Below, piece by piece: positions 1-7,085 of a stretch of 19,584 bases of DNA. Below the pieces are notes generated by a model, which was given only the letters and a program-made list of their open reading frames with translations, made no database searches and was not told the origin of the DNA. Source of the DNA: JANXVY01 sp031365425. GTDB lineage: Bacteria > Pseudomonadota > Alphaproteobacteria > Rhizobiales > Hyphomicrobiaceae. The position numbers and the translations under genes are program-made. Each line of letters opens with the position of its first letter. Position 1 is the stretch's first letter. Where the stretch lies: the NCBI GenBank assembly GCA_031365425.1, contig JANLYB010000036.1, positions 1-19,584 on the forward strand, written 5' to 3'.

Positions 1-109
1 GGCGCTCGCGCCGGCGCCTCTTCGGCGTCGGGCCTGTGCCGTTGCGGCAGGGATCAAACCTTCCGCTGGCAGGTTTCGCCCGCATAGGGCTAACTGGAGC
101 GATGACGCT
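1..109. other. Window edge upstream of panD
   Basis: I cannot assign a gene here. All three plus frames are open for most of the stretch because it is GC-rich. One of them ends at a TGA at 111-113, overlapping the panD start, so the tail of an upstream co-directional gene ending inside panD is possible. Its translation is arginine-rich and unrecognised. A GGAG at 96-99 serves as the likely ribosome binding site of panD. No convincing promoter is visible. Confidence 0.4.
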
Positions 110-472
110 ATGATGTTGACGATGCTGAAGTGCAAGCTGCACCGGGCGACCGTGACCGAGTGCGATTTGCACTACGAGGGCTCGATTAGCATTGATAGCG
201 TGCTGATCGAGGCTGCAGGACTGCTGCTCAACGAACGGGTCGAGATTTACAACATCGACAACGGCGAGCGTTTTGCGACGTACGTCATCGAGGGCAAGAA
301 AAATTCGGGCGTCATCGGTCTCAACGGAGCGGCAGCGCGCAAGGCCTGCGTGGGCGACAAACTCATTATCTGCTCGTATTGCAGCATGCCGCCTGAGGAG
401 GCCAAAACGCACGTGCCAGAGGTCGTGCTTTGCGGAGCCAAGAACAAAATCGAGAAGAAGAAGAAGACGTGA
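110..472 (+). CDS. panD: Aspartate 1-decarboxylase PanD
   Basis: Converts L-aspartate to beta-alanine in the cytoplasm for pantothenate and coenzyme A synthesis. It is a pyruvoyl enzyme made as a proenzyme. The 120-residue length and the N-terminal TMLKCKLHRATVT block match the family. The self-cleavage site HYEGS places Gly24-Ser25 exactly at the positions known from the E. coli enzyme, which supports the ATG at 110 rather than the one at 113. The NGAAARKACVGD block near residues 73-84 is also typical. The C-terminus is unusually lysine-rich. GGAG lies 10 bases before the start. The stop overlaps the GTG start of the next gene (GTGA), implying translational coupling. Confidence 0.96.
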   Translation: MMLTMLKCKLHRATVTECDLHYEGSISIDSVLIEAAGLLLNERVEIYNIDNGERFATYVIEGKKNSGVIGLNGAAARKACVGDKLIICSYCSMPPEEAKTHVPEVVLCGAKNKIEKKKKT

Positions 473-1074
473 GCGAGCCAAAATCCACGATCCGGGTTGA
501 AACGCTGACCGGGGCCGCACTCATTCCCGTGCTGCCTGCGCTGGCGCAATTGCGGATCACGGTGTTTCGCGATTTTCCGTATCTCTATGACGGCACTGTT
601 GCCTACGAGGAAGAGTATCTTGCCAAGTTCGCCGCCGGAAAAGGCGCTGTGTGCGTGGTGGCGTTCGACGGCGTTAGGATTGTTGGCGCGTCGACGGGGG
701 CCCCGATGGCTGAACATGCCGGTGAGTTCGGTGCGCCATTTCTTGCCCAGGGGTATGATCTCGCCAAGCTGTTTTATTGCAGCGAGAGCGTGCTGCTGAA
801 AAGCCATCGCGGGCATGGGTTGGGGCATGCGTTCTTCGACCGGCGCGAAGCGCACGCGAGGTCACTGGGCGGGTTTACACAGTCGACGTTCTCGAGCGTT
901 GTGCGGCCCGCCGATCACCTACTGCGGCCTGCGGACTACCAGCCGCTCGATGCATTCTGGACCAAGCGCGGGTATAAGAAAGCGGACGGTCTGGTGGCTT
1001 CCTACACGTGGAAGGACATCGACCAACCCCATGAAACGCCTAAGCAAATGCAGTTCTGGATCAAGGCACTTTAG
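469..1074 (+). CDS. GNAT-family N-acetyltransferase
   Basis: Probable acetyl-CoA-dependent N-acetyltransferase of 201 residues; substrate unknown. The acetyl-CoA pyrophosphate-binding motif is visible as RGHGLG at about residues 114-119, preceded by a beta strand ESVLL and followed by the helix AFFDRREAHARSL, the usual GNAT motif A layout. I chose the GTG at 469 because it overlaps the panD stop as GTGA and gives a sensible N-terminus (VSEPKSTIRVETLTG). An in-frame ATG at 430 would add 13 Glu/Arg-rich residues lying inside panD, which I consider unlikely. A purine-rich GAAGAAGAAG run just upstream can act as ribosome binding site. It lies in an apparent operon with panD and the following amidohydrolase gene. 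Confidence 0.88.
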   Translation: MSEPKSTIRVETLTGAALIPVLPALAQLRITVFRDFPYLYDGTVAYEEEYLAKFAAGKGAVCVVAFDGVRIVGASTGAPMAEHAGEFGAPFLAQGYDLAKLFYCSESVLLKSHRGHGLGHAFFDRREAHARSLGGFTQSTFSSVVRPADHLLRPADYQPLDAFWTKRGYKKADGLVASYTWKDIDQPHETPKQMQFWIKAL

Positions 1075-1974
1075 ATGTTGCGCACGTTGAAAGTAGCGGC
1101 GGCGCAGTATCCAATCGGCGAGCCGAAGTCGCTTGCGGAGTGGGATGCCAAGATCGCATCGTGGGTGGCGGCAGGGGCTGCGACCGGGGCGAAGCTACTG
1201 GTATTTCCCGAGTATGCGGCCATAGAGCAGGCGGCGGCTTTGGGACCTGACGTGTCGGGCGATCTGTTCAAGACGCTGTCGGCCGTCGCCGATCTTACCG
1301 AGCACCGGGTTGGGCTGCATCTGGAACTGGCTCAAAAGCATGACGTGCACATCCTGGTGGGCAGCGGTCCGGCGCGATCGGGCGGCGGCTTCGTCAATGC
1401 CGCGCAAATCGTAACGCCCAATGGATCGGTGGGGGTGCAGAACAAACTCATCATGACGCCGTTTGAACGCGATTGGGGCGTTAGCCCGGGAACCGCCATC
1501 CAGGTGTTCGACACGGCCATCGGGCAGTTCGGGATTGCCATTTGCTATGACAGCGAGTTCCCGCTGCTCGTGCGCGCGATGGCGGAGGCGGGCGCTGAGT
1601 TTCTGCTGGTGCCGTCATGCACGGAGCGGGTCTCGGGGTTTCACAGGATTCGGGCTGGGGCGGCGGCTCGCGCGCTTGAAAACCAGTTTGCGGTCGTCAC
1701 CAGTCCGACTGTGGGAGATGCGCTGTGGTCGCCCGCAGTCGACCGGAATGCGGGGTCGGCGGGGCTGTTCGTGCCGCCTGATGCGTTGCTGTCGGACACC
1801 GGCGTGGTGGCCGAGGGCATATTGAATGAGCCCACGTGGGTGACCGGCGAGATCGATTTCGCACGGTTGCGCAAGTTGCGTTCGTCAGGAGAGATGCGCA
1901 ACTTCGCAGATTGGGCAACGCAACCCGGCGCCGAGCCGCTCGGTAGCCGCGTCGGGATCGTGCAACTCGCCTAG
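1075..1974 (+). CDS. Nitrilase-superfamily carbon-nitrogen hydrolase
   Basis: A cytoplasmic amidohydrolase of 299 residues; the amide substrate cannot be read from sequence. The complete Glu-Lys-Cys catalytic triad of the nitrilase superfamily is present: Glu46 in VFPEYA, Lys124 in QNKLIMTPFE, and Cys157 in GIAICYDSEFP. The Cys motif reads CYD, usual for omega-amidase and related branches. The ATG follows the stop of the acetyltransferase gene with no spacer (TAGATG), so the two are very likely cotranslated. GNAT domains fused to this hydrolase domain are known in bacteria, so this pair may be the unfused form of a functional unit. The downstream TadG gene is convergent, 7 bases away. Confidence 0.93.
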   Translation: MLRTLKVAAAQYPIGEPKSLAEWDAKIASWVAAGAATGAKLLVFPEYAAIEQAAALGPDVSGDLFKTLSAVADLTEHRVGLHLELAQKHDVHILVGSGPARSGGGFVNAAQIVTPNGSVGVQNKLIMTPFERDWGVSPGTAIQVFDTAIGQFGIAICYDSEFPLLVRAMAEAGAEFLLVPSCTERVSGFHRIRAGAAARALENQFAVVTSPTVGDALWSPAVDRNAGSAGLFVPPDALLSDTGVVAEGILNEPTWVTGEIDFARLRKLRSSGEMRNFADWATQPGAEPLGSRVGIVQLA

Positions 1975-1981
1975 GCGGATC

Positions 1982-3355
1982 TTATTTCGATAGGCTGAGC
2001 TTGACGAGCGAACCGCTGATCTGGCTGAAGGCTTGCTGGAGAGCTGTACCATCGGTTGAATCGAAAAAGTGCGCGGAGTTGGTGGCACAAGCCTTCAGGG
2101 CGTTTTTGGCCTGCTGGTTCGTAACTGTGAATGCGATCGTATATAGTTCGATGTTCTCCGCCTTGATGAGGGTGCATAGTTGCGCCATCTCGGCATCGGA
2201 CGCAGCTGTATCAGTGCCTTCGTGGGCGACGTCCGATTGCGACTTCGTGTTTTCACCATCGGTCATGAGGATCATGACCTTTCGGGTGGGCGGATTGGAT
2301 TTGTAGGGCGCTGCATCGGAAAAGGGCGGCCCCGGCGACAACACGCGCCAGCCCCACATCAGGCCAGACGGAATGAACGTTTCACCCTGGGCGACCATGG
2401 CGTCGATCTGTGACTTGACGGTGGCGGCATCGGCCGTGAGGCGGGTCAGTTCGGAAGGACAGCCGACGTCCAGGATACCCGGAATTGGCGCTGCCATCGA
2501 CGCCGTCACGTCGACATCGGGAGCTGGAATGCGCGAGCCCGCGCAGCCATTCCAAGTGTACGTGTAGGCATAATCGTAGCACACCTGCTGGGGTGGCCCC
2601 GGCGTCGTGCAACTTGAATAACTGCACGAATAGGGAACGCCATCATTATAGCATGTGCCGGTCGTCGTCGTGGCCGGGCAGCCGGGCCAGTCGGTCGTCG
2701 TATAACAGTAGTTGCCGGACTCGTTGTAATCTTGTGGAACCGACATCCAGGTGGCGCTGCGATTGGCGACGCCTACGTTCACGTAGTTGGAGAACGGCAC
2801 CAGGGCGTATTTGACCGTGCCGGGCGCGCTCGCGGTGTCGACGTTGGTCACAAGGGTTTTTACCGCCGATTGCAGATCGGAAAGCTTCGAGCCGGACATC
2901 GAATATGTGTTGTCCAGCACAAGGGCGATTTCGAAGTTGGTCTTGGCGTTAATGGCCTCGGCCTTGACCGACACGGGCATTTTGTTGATGCCCAGCAGAC
3001 GGCCGAACGATGTTGGCACATCAGCGGTTGCGTCAACTCGCACCCCCTGCGGAATAGGTGTCGACGTAACGTTGATCGCGACGGCGCCGTACTTCTGGTT
3101 CTGCATATTGTAGTTGAAGTTCTCGTTGACCCTGGCGATCATAGCAGGATCGTTTGCGGTGCCGTTGGGGTTTGCTCCCAGGGCTGCGGCGTCGACCGCG
3201 GACTGCAACTTGGTCCGCAGAGCCAGGGCGCGCGCATAATCGAGTCCAAGAGCAATCGATCCGCACAGCACGAAGATGGTCAAACCAAAAAGCATGGCGA
3301 CGGAGGCACGCGTATCACTACAGTAATGGGATACCCGTTTTTTGATACGCGTCAT
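1982..3355 (-). CDS. TadG-like pilus assembly protein with von Willebrand factor A domain
   Basis: 457 residues. The N-terminus (about 16-50) has a short basic stretch, one hydrophobic helix (MLFGLTIFVLCGSIALGLDY) and the QSAVDAAALGA block typical of TadE/TadG pseudopilin-like proteins. It would be anchored in the inner membrane with the bulk in the periplasm. A vWA domain starts at about 140; the metal-binding motif reads D148-N-T150-Y-S152, and the second acidic site is in LMTDGEN near 364-370. Between them (about 217-299) is a Tyr/Thr/Pro-rich insert with eight cysteines. Such proteins belong to Flp/Tad pilus loci, but no other tad gene is in the window, so this is a solitary copy. AGGATGG upstream may serve as ribosome binding site. 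Confidence 0.88.
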   Translation of the reverse strand: MTRIKKRVSHYCSDTRASVAMLFGLTIFVLCGSIALGLDYARALALRTKLQSAVDAAALGANPNGTANDPAMIARVNENFNYNMQNQKYGAVAINVTSTPIPQGVRVDATADVPTSFGRLLGINKMPVSVKAEAINAKTNFEIALVLDNTYSMSGSKLSDLQSAVKTLVTNVDTASAPGTVKYALVPFSNYVNVGVANRSATWMSVPQDYNESGNYCYTTTDWPGCPATTTTGTCYNDGVPYSCSYSSCTTPGPPQQVCYDYAYTYTWNGCAGSRIPAPDVDVTASMAAPIPGILDVGCPSELTRLTADAATVKSQIDAMVAQGETFIPSGLMWGWRVLSPGPPFSDAAPYKSNPPTRKVMILMTDGENTKSQSDVAHEGTDTAASDAEMAQLCTLIKAENIELYTIAFTVTNQQAKNALKACATNSAHFFDSTDGTALQQAFSQISGSLVKLSLSK

Positions 3356-3663
3356 TCAAACACCATCCTGCAAGGGCAAACAACCGACTATTCGTCCACA
3401 GACGGTAATCCCAAGCGGGTGAATGTATGCTTACCAAGATTGGTGAACGAACTATTTTTTGCCTCGTCCTCAGGTGAATTCTCCCGGCTTTGCGCGTGGC
3501 GTCTTTACCGGCCCCACGCGCGCTGACGAAAGCCCAAAACGTAAGAAGTTAACCGGCTTGGGTATGATGTCGCCCGTGACAGGCTGATGGTATTGCGATA
3601 GGGCTTGAGCGTCTGCTGGCGGACGGCGTGCCGGCAGCATTTTCCCGCCTGTTGAACTTGCGC
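3356..3663. other. Intergenic region between tadG-like gene and tRNA
   Basis: About 308 bases with no coding region that I can support; the open frames here are unconserved-looking and run antisense through the tadG gene. It must hold the minus-strand promoter of the tadG-like gene and the plus-strand promoter of the tRNA, but I see no strong -35/-10 pair. The only obvious structure is the GC-rich inverted repeat listed separately. Confidence 0.6.
3492..3521. repeat. Inverted repeat, 8-bp GC-rich stem
   Basis: GCGCGTGG at 3492-3499 pairs perfectly with CCACGCGC at 3514-3521 around a 14-base loop. There is no T-run on either side, so this is not a classical terminator. It could be an operator or a chance GC-rich palindrome. 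Confidence 0.35.
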
Positions 3664-3739
3664 GGGCCCGTAGCTCAACGGTTAGAGCTGGCGGCTCATA
3701 ACCGTCTGGTTGGGGGTTCAAATCCCTCCGGGCCCACCA
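3664..3739 (+). tRNA. tRNA with CAT anticodon (probably tRNA-Ile2, else elongator tRNA-Met)
   Basis: Full cloverleaf by eye. The 7-bp acceptor GGGCCCG pairs with CGGGCCC (3729-3735). The D stem is GCTC/GAGC, the anticodon stem GGCGG/CCGTC, and the loop CTCATAA has anticodon CAT at 3697-3699. The T stem is GGGGG/CCCTC with loop TTCAAAT. The discriminator is A3736, and CCA is encoded at 3737-3739. The C4-G69 and C5-G68 pairs and the GCTGGCGG...TCTGGTT context resemble bacterial tRNA-Ile2, whose C34 is converted to lysidine by TilS so that it reads AUA. A reader should not take it for the initiator: the acceptor starts with a paired G1-C72, whereas initiators have a 1-72 mismatch. Confidence 0.95.
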
Positions 3740-3790
3740 AATTCACCCGCGCTTTGCAGCTGCACCAATTCTACGGTTTGATCACAACCT

Positions 3791-4822
3791 ATGACATCAG
3801 GGACGGCACATTCCAGTCTTCGGACGTTGCTGATCAGCGATGGAAAGCCGGGGCATTATCACCTCGCGGAAGGGATATGTGCGGCACTTGGACGGCGGCG
3901 GAAGCTTGAGATTACGCGGGTTGGCGTCACGCGGCCCAGGTGGCTGCCTGCGCGGGTGCTAAGTGCGATGACCAATGGCGGCGATGCCGTCCAGCGGGCT
4001 GTGCCTTGGACGCTGGGTTTTGATGCGCGGCCGGTTTCTACCTGCGATCTTGTTGTATCTGCGGGGGGCGATACGCTGGCGGCCAATGTGGCGCTGGCGC
4101 AGGCCTATGGCTGTCCGAACATCTTTTACGGGTCGCTGCGGCGGTACCGCCCCAAGGATTTTGCTCTGGTGCTCACGTCGTATGAGGCCAATGCCGGGCG
4201 GTCGCGGCATGCGATGACGCTGAAGCCCAGCGCGTTCGATCCCGACACGATGCCGGTTCGTACGTCAGGGGCTGGCGAGCAGCCTATGACGGGTCTACTG
4301 GTCGGCGGGGACAGCGGAACGGTACGTTATGCGCGCGAGGACTGGGACGGGTTGCTTGGGCTTTTGAAGGGCGCCGTAGCTGTGCATTCGCGCTGGATCG
4401 TCTCGAATTCGCGGCGGTCTCCGGACGACGTCAGCGATGCGATTTCGCGGCTGGCGGCTGAGTCCGGCGGGCTTATCCAATTCATCGATGTACGGCGGGA
4501 CGGGGCAGGAACGCTGGCGTCATTGTTCGGGGCAAGCGACCGGATCGCCGTCACGGTCGATTCCAGCTCTATGGTTTCGGAGGCTATCTGGGCGCGCAAG
4601 CCCGTCGTAGCGCTAGTGCCGCGCGAAGCCTCGCTGCCGCCGTTGGAGCAGGGGTATCGCGATTATCTCGCCGGGAAGGGCTGGATCGCGGACCTGCCGC
4701 TGGTGCAGGCGAGCCTGGGGAGGCTGGATGCGCGGTGCGCGGCAGTCAGGCCGCTGGTGGCAAACCCGTTGGACGATCTGGCAGGATTGCTGGCGGCGCG
4801 GTTGCCGCAGTTGTTTGCGTGA
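3791..4822 (+). CDS. ELM1-family (mitochondrial fission ELM1-like) protein
   Basis: 343 residues of the ELM1/DUF1022 family, found in alphaproteobacteria and plant mitochondria. The bacterial role is not established. The fold is thought to resemble GT-B glycosyltransferases, and annotations as nucleotide-sugar enzymes are guesses. Visible family blocks are ISDGKPGHYHLAEG (about 15-28), VVSAGGDTLAANVALA (about 88-103), IFYGSLRRY (about 111-119), the middle LLVGGDSG, and VDSSSMVSEAIWARKPV (from 256), the last resembling the donor-binding end of GT-B enzymes. The ATG at 3791 has no clear ribosome binding site. The gene starts 51 bases after the tRNA and ends exactly where the convergent cyclophilin-like gene ends. 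Confidence 0.85.
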   Translation: MTSGTAHSSLRTLLISDGKPGHYHLAEGICAALGRRRKLEITRVGVTRPRWLPARVLSAMTNGGDAVQRAVPWTLGFDARPVSTCDLVVSAGGDTLAANVALAQAYGCPNIFYGSLRRYRPKDFALVLTSYEANAGRSRHAMTLKPSAFDPDTMPVRTSGAGEQPMTGLLVGGDSGTVRYAREDWDGLLGLLKGAVAVHSRWIVSNSRRSPDDVSDAISRLAAESGGLIQFIDVRRDGAGTLASLFGASDRIAVTVDSSSMVSEAIWARKPVVALVPREASLPPLEQGYRDYLAGKGWIADLPLVQASLGRLDARCAAVRPLVANPLDDLAGLLAARLPQLFA

Positions 4823-5200
4823 TCAGCTGTCGGCTTGCAGGACAGCGATGCGGTCGCCAGCGTAAATGGTTTTGAGCTGCGCGACATCATCTAGGGCGAT
4901 TGCCCAGATGTTGCTGGGGCTCGCCAGGCGAATCTCGCCCTTTTGGGAGACCGGCGTGGGACCAAAGCCGATGGCAATGGCGGCGCCTTCAGGCCAGAAC
5001 GCGATTTCACCGCGGCGAACAACATCGCGGGCGCAAGGCTCGACGGGGCTTGCGAGGGAGACGGCGAAGTAGATTTCCTGACCCCACGTGCGCGCATCGG
5101 CATAGATGGGGAGGGCTTGCCAGATCCGCTCCGCCGTTGGCGTGTCCAGCAGCCGCGCCCGGATCGCCACGCCGCCGGACCTGATGACGATCTCACGCAT
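4823..5200 (-). CDS. Cyclophilin-like fold protein (PF04126 type)
   Basis: 125 residues, cytoplasmic, no signal peptide. It resembles the small cyclophilin-like family (COG2164) known from structural genomics. These share the beta barrel of cyclophilins but are not shown to be prolyl isomerases. Recognisable blocks are IRARLLDTPTAERIWQALP (about 13-31), WGQEIYF (about 39-45), GEIAFWPEGAAIAIGFGPTP (about 64-83) and IRLASPSNIWA (about 89-99). It lies 172 bases after fabF on the same strand, separated by two hairpins, so it probably has its own promoter in that gap. Its stop abuts the stop of the convergent ELM1-like gene. Function unknown. Confidence 0.8.
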   Translation of the reverse strand: MREIVIRSGGVAIRARLLDTPTAERIWQALPIYADARTWGQEIYFAVSLASPVEPCARDVVRRGEIAFWPEGAAIAIGFGPTPVSQKGEIRLASPSNIWAIALDDVAQLKTIYAGDRIAVLQADS

Positions 5201-5303
5201 ATCAGCTGGCCTGCGAACAACGTTGCCCGGAAAGTATCTCAGCGTGAACTGGGTACCGATTCACACTTGAACTGGTGTAGCCTGTTCCCGGTTTATTTTC
5301 GGT

Positions 5304-5320
5304 AATGCGAACATCGCATT
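5304..5320 (-). repeat. Second hairpin after fabF
   Basis: AATGCGA (5304-5310) and TCGCATT (5314-5320) form a perfect 7-bp stem with a 3-base loop. It directly abuts the hairpin at 5321-5353. In the minus-strand transcript it is the second of two consecutive stem-loops. No U-run follows. Confidence 0.5.
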
Positions 5321-5353
5321 CCAAACCACCCACGGCAAGTCCGGGTGGTTTGG
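5321..5353 (-). terminator. Stem-loop just downstream of fabF
   Basis: CCAAACCACCC (5321-5331) and GGGTGGTTTGG (5343-5353) form a perfect 11-bp stem with an 11-base loop, starting 19 bases beyond the fabF stop on the minus strand. The position suits transcription termination or 3'-end protection of the acpP-like/fabF message. There is no T-run, so a canonical intrinsic terminator is not proven. Confidence 0.6.
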
Positions 5354-5372
5354 CGTTAAATGAGACCGGCTG

Positions 5373-6626
5373 TCAGACGGGGGCGCGACCGAACACGAGA
5401 ACAGCGTTAAGGCCGCCGAATGCAAACGAGTTCGACATCGTGAAGTTTAGCTTCTTTTCGCGACCGACGTTGGGCACGTAGTCGAGATCGCAATCGGGGT
5501 CGGCTTCGTCGAGACCGATGGTGGGCGGCATCCAGTTGTCTTCCATCGCCTTGATGCAGGCGACGGCTTCGATGCCACCGCCGGCGCCTAGCGGGTGGCC
5601 GTGCATGGATTTGGTCGACGAGACCGGCATCTTGTAGGCGTGTTTGCCGAACAGGTCTTTGATCGCGTTGGTTTCATTGCGGTCGTTGATGACCGTCGCT
5701 GTGCCGTGCGCGTTCAGATAATCGATGTTGGACGGGGCGATCTTGGCGTCTTCGAGCGCCAGACGCATGGCGTCGCGGGGGCCGTCGATGTCGGGGTTGA
5801 CCATGTCCTTGGCGTCCGAACTCATGCCGAAGCCAACGATTTCAGCCAGCATCGTGGCACCGCGGGCTTTGGCGTGGGCGTAGCTTTCCAGAACGAGGAT
5901 GCCAGCGCCTTCGGCGAGGACGGTGCCGTTTCGCTTCTTGGAGAAGGGGAAACATCCTTCGGGCGAGAGGACGTGGAGGGCTTGCCAGGCTTTCATCGTG
6001 CCGAAGTTGATGACGCTTTCGGAGGCACCGCAGATGGCCACGTCAACGAGGCCGGCCCGGATGTAATCGCGAGCCAAGCCGATGGCGTGAGCGGCGGTCG
6101 AGCAGGCCGAGCACGTGGCAAAGGTCGGGCCTTTAACGCCATATTCGATGCCGACGTGGGCGGCGGCCGACGAACCGATGATGCGCAGAAGCGTCAACGG
6201 GTTGGTCGCCTTCTTCTTCAGAATGAAGAGATCGCGGTAAGCGCTTTCCAGAGTATTGAGACCACCGGCACCCGAGCCGATGATGCACGCGGTGCGGCTG
6301 CCGTTTTCGAACGGGAATTTCAGGCCCGACTGGACGACGGCTTCTTCGGCCGCAGCGGCAGCAAACCAGGAGTAGCGGTCAGCATGGGTAATGATCTTGT
6401 CGCGCTTGTAGTTCTTAAGACGCGCTTTAGGATCGAAGTCCTTGATCTGGGCTGCGATCTTGATCTTAAGCTCGTCGAGATCATCCTGCGGCAACGCACC
6501 TAACTGAGAGACGCCGCTCTTGCCTTCGCGGACGTTGCCCCAGAACTCATTCACCGTAAGGCCTATCGGCGTTACTGCGCCGAGACCGGTGACGACGACG
6601 CGCCGTGCACCACTGCGATCAACCAT
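5373..6626 (-). CDS. Beta-ketoacyl-ACP synthase, FabF (KAS II) type
   Basis: 417 residues of the thiolase-fold condensing enzyme family; it elongates acyl chains on ACP with malonyl-ACP. The N-terminal RRVVVTGLGAVTPIG is typical. The nucleophile is Cys175 in SACSTAAHA, with active-site His307 in NAHGTAT and His344 in the KSMHGHPLGAGG block, plus Lys339. The C-terminal SNSFAFGGLNAVLVF block is present. Differences from housekeeping FabF (SACST where FabF has ACTSG, KSMHGHP for KSMTGHL) and its partner ACP upstream suggest a specialised chain-elongating ketosynthase like NodE or those of dedicated lipid pathways rather than the general enzyme. The start at 6626 fits the family N-terminus. Gap to the ACP gene is 113 bases. 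Confidence 0.93.
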   Translation of the reverse strand: MVDRSGARRVVVTGLGAVTPIGLTVNEFWGNVREGKSGVSQLGALPQDDLDELKIKIAAQIKDFDPKARLKNYKRDKIITHADRYSWFAAAAAEEAVVQSGLKFPFENGSRTACIIGSGAGGLNTLESAYRDLFILKKKATNPLTLLRIIGSSAAAHVGIEYGVKGPTFATCSACSTAAHAIGLARDYIRAGLVDVAICGASESVINFGTMKAWQALHVLSPEGCFPFSKKRNGTVLAEGAGILVLESYAHAKARGATMLAEIVGFGMSSDAKDMVNPDIDGPRDAMRLALEDAKIAPSNIDYLNAHGTATVINDRNETNAIKDLFGKHAYKMPVSSTKSMHGHPLGAGGGIEAVACIKAMEDNWMPPTIGLDEADPDCDLDYVPNVGREKKLNFTMSNSFAFGGLNAVLVFGRAPV

Positions 6627-6649
6627 GCTACTCTTGTCCTGTCAGATAA

Positions 6650-6690
6650 GGTCCGGGCACCACCCCCCACCACACGTGGAGGCCCGGTCC
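6650..6690 (-). repeat. Imperfect stem-loop between the ACP gene and fabF
   Basis: GGTCCGGGC (6650-6658) pairs with GCCCGGTCC (6682-6690) in a 9-bp stem with one mismatch; the 23-base loop contains a C-run. It sits between the ACP stop and the fabF start, so it could adjust relative expression of the two genes by attenuation or RNA processing. That role is inference. Confidence 0.4.
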
Positions 6691-6739
6691 TCACTTTAGA
6701 CCGCGCGTGGCGTAACTTCTTGCGGGCATTGGCTGGACG

Positions 6740-7003
6740 TTAGGCTTTCGCCGCTGCGCCGCTTGCCATCAGTGCTTTGACGCGATCCACGACCGAACCA
6801 ACGGTCTTGAAATCTTCGACGTCTTCGTTGGCATTGTAGGGAATTTCGATGCCGAACGTGTCCTCGATGTCAAAAACGATCATGGCGAGGTCAAGAGATT
6901 CGATCTTGAGGTCTGTCAGCGCCGTCGAAGCCTGGATGTCGTCCCGCGGCTCCTTCATGTGCTTTTTCAGGATCTCGACAATCTTCGTAGAAACGTCATC
7001 CAT
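6740..7003 (-). CDS. Acyl carrier protein, specialised type
   Basis: 87-residue cytoplasmic acyl carrier protein. The phosphopantetheine attachment site is Ser36 in KIESLDLAMIVFDIED, the usual position. The normal DSL triad is ESL here, a deviation more often seen in dedicated ACPs than in housekeeping AcpP. The third-helix block DTFGIEIPYNANEDVEDFKTV is family-like, and the C-terminus is Ala-rich. GGAG lies about 8 bases before the ATG. It is followed by the ketosynthase gene, a NodF/NodE-like pairing that suggests the ketosynthase elongates chains on this carrier. No desaturase, dehydratase or reductase gene accompanies them. Confidence 0.93.
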   Translation of the reverse strand: MDDVSTKIVEILKKHMKEPRDDIQASTALTDLKIESLDLAMIVFDIEDTFGIEIPYNANEDVEDFKTVGSVVDRVKALMASGAAAKA

Positions 7004-7056
7004 ATCGCTCTCCGGGCTCGACTACTGTTGCAGTCGAGTGAATTGTAATTGAACTC

Positions 7057-7085
7057 TAATTAGTCCACAGCCTAACGGCATACAA
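7057..7085 (-). promoter_or_regulatory. Candidate promoter for the ACP-fabF genes
   Basis: Reading the minus strand, TTGTAT (7085-7080) and TAATTA (7062-7057) are separated by 17 bases, a sigma-70-like arrangement with an imperfect -10. Transcription would start about 45 bases before the ACP start codon. Confidence 0.35.

Noticed and set aside
2732..3526. Long plus-strand open frame of 264 codons
   Set aside because: It is antisense to most of the TadG-like gene, has no recognisable domain, and owes its length to GC-rich codon structure.
5595..6503. 302-codon plus-strand open frame
   Set aside because: Lies wholly antisense to fabF; its Gly/Val/Asp-rich product is a typical shadow translation.
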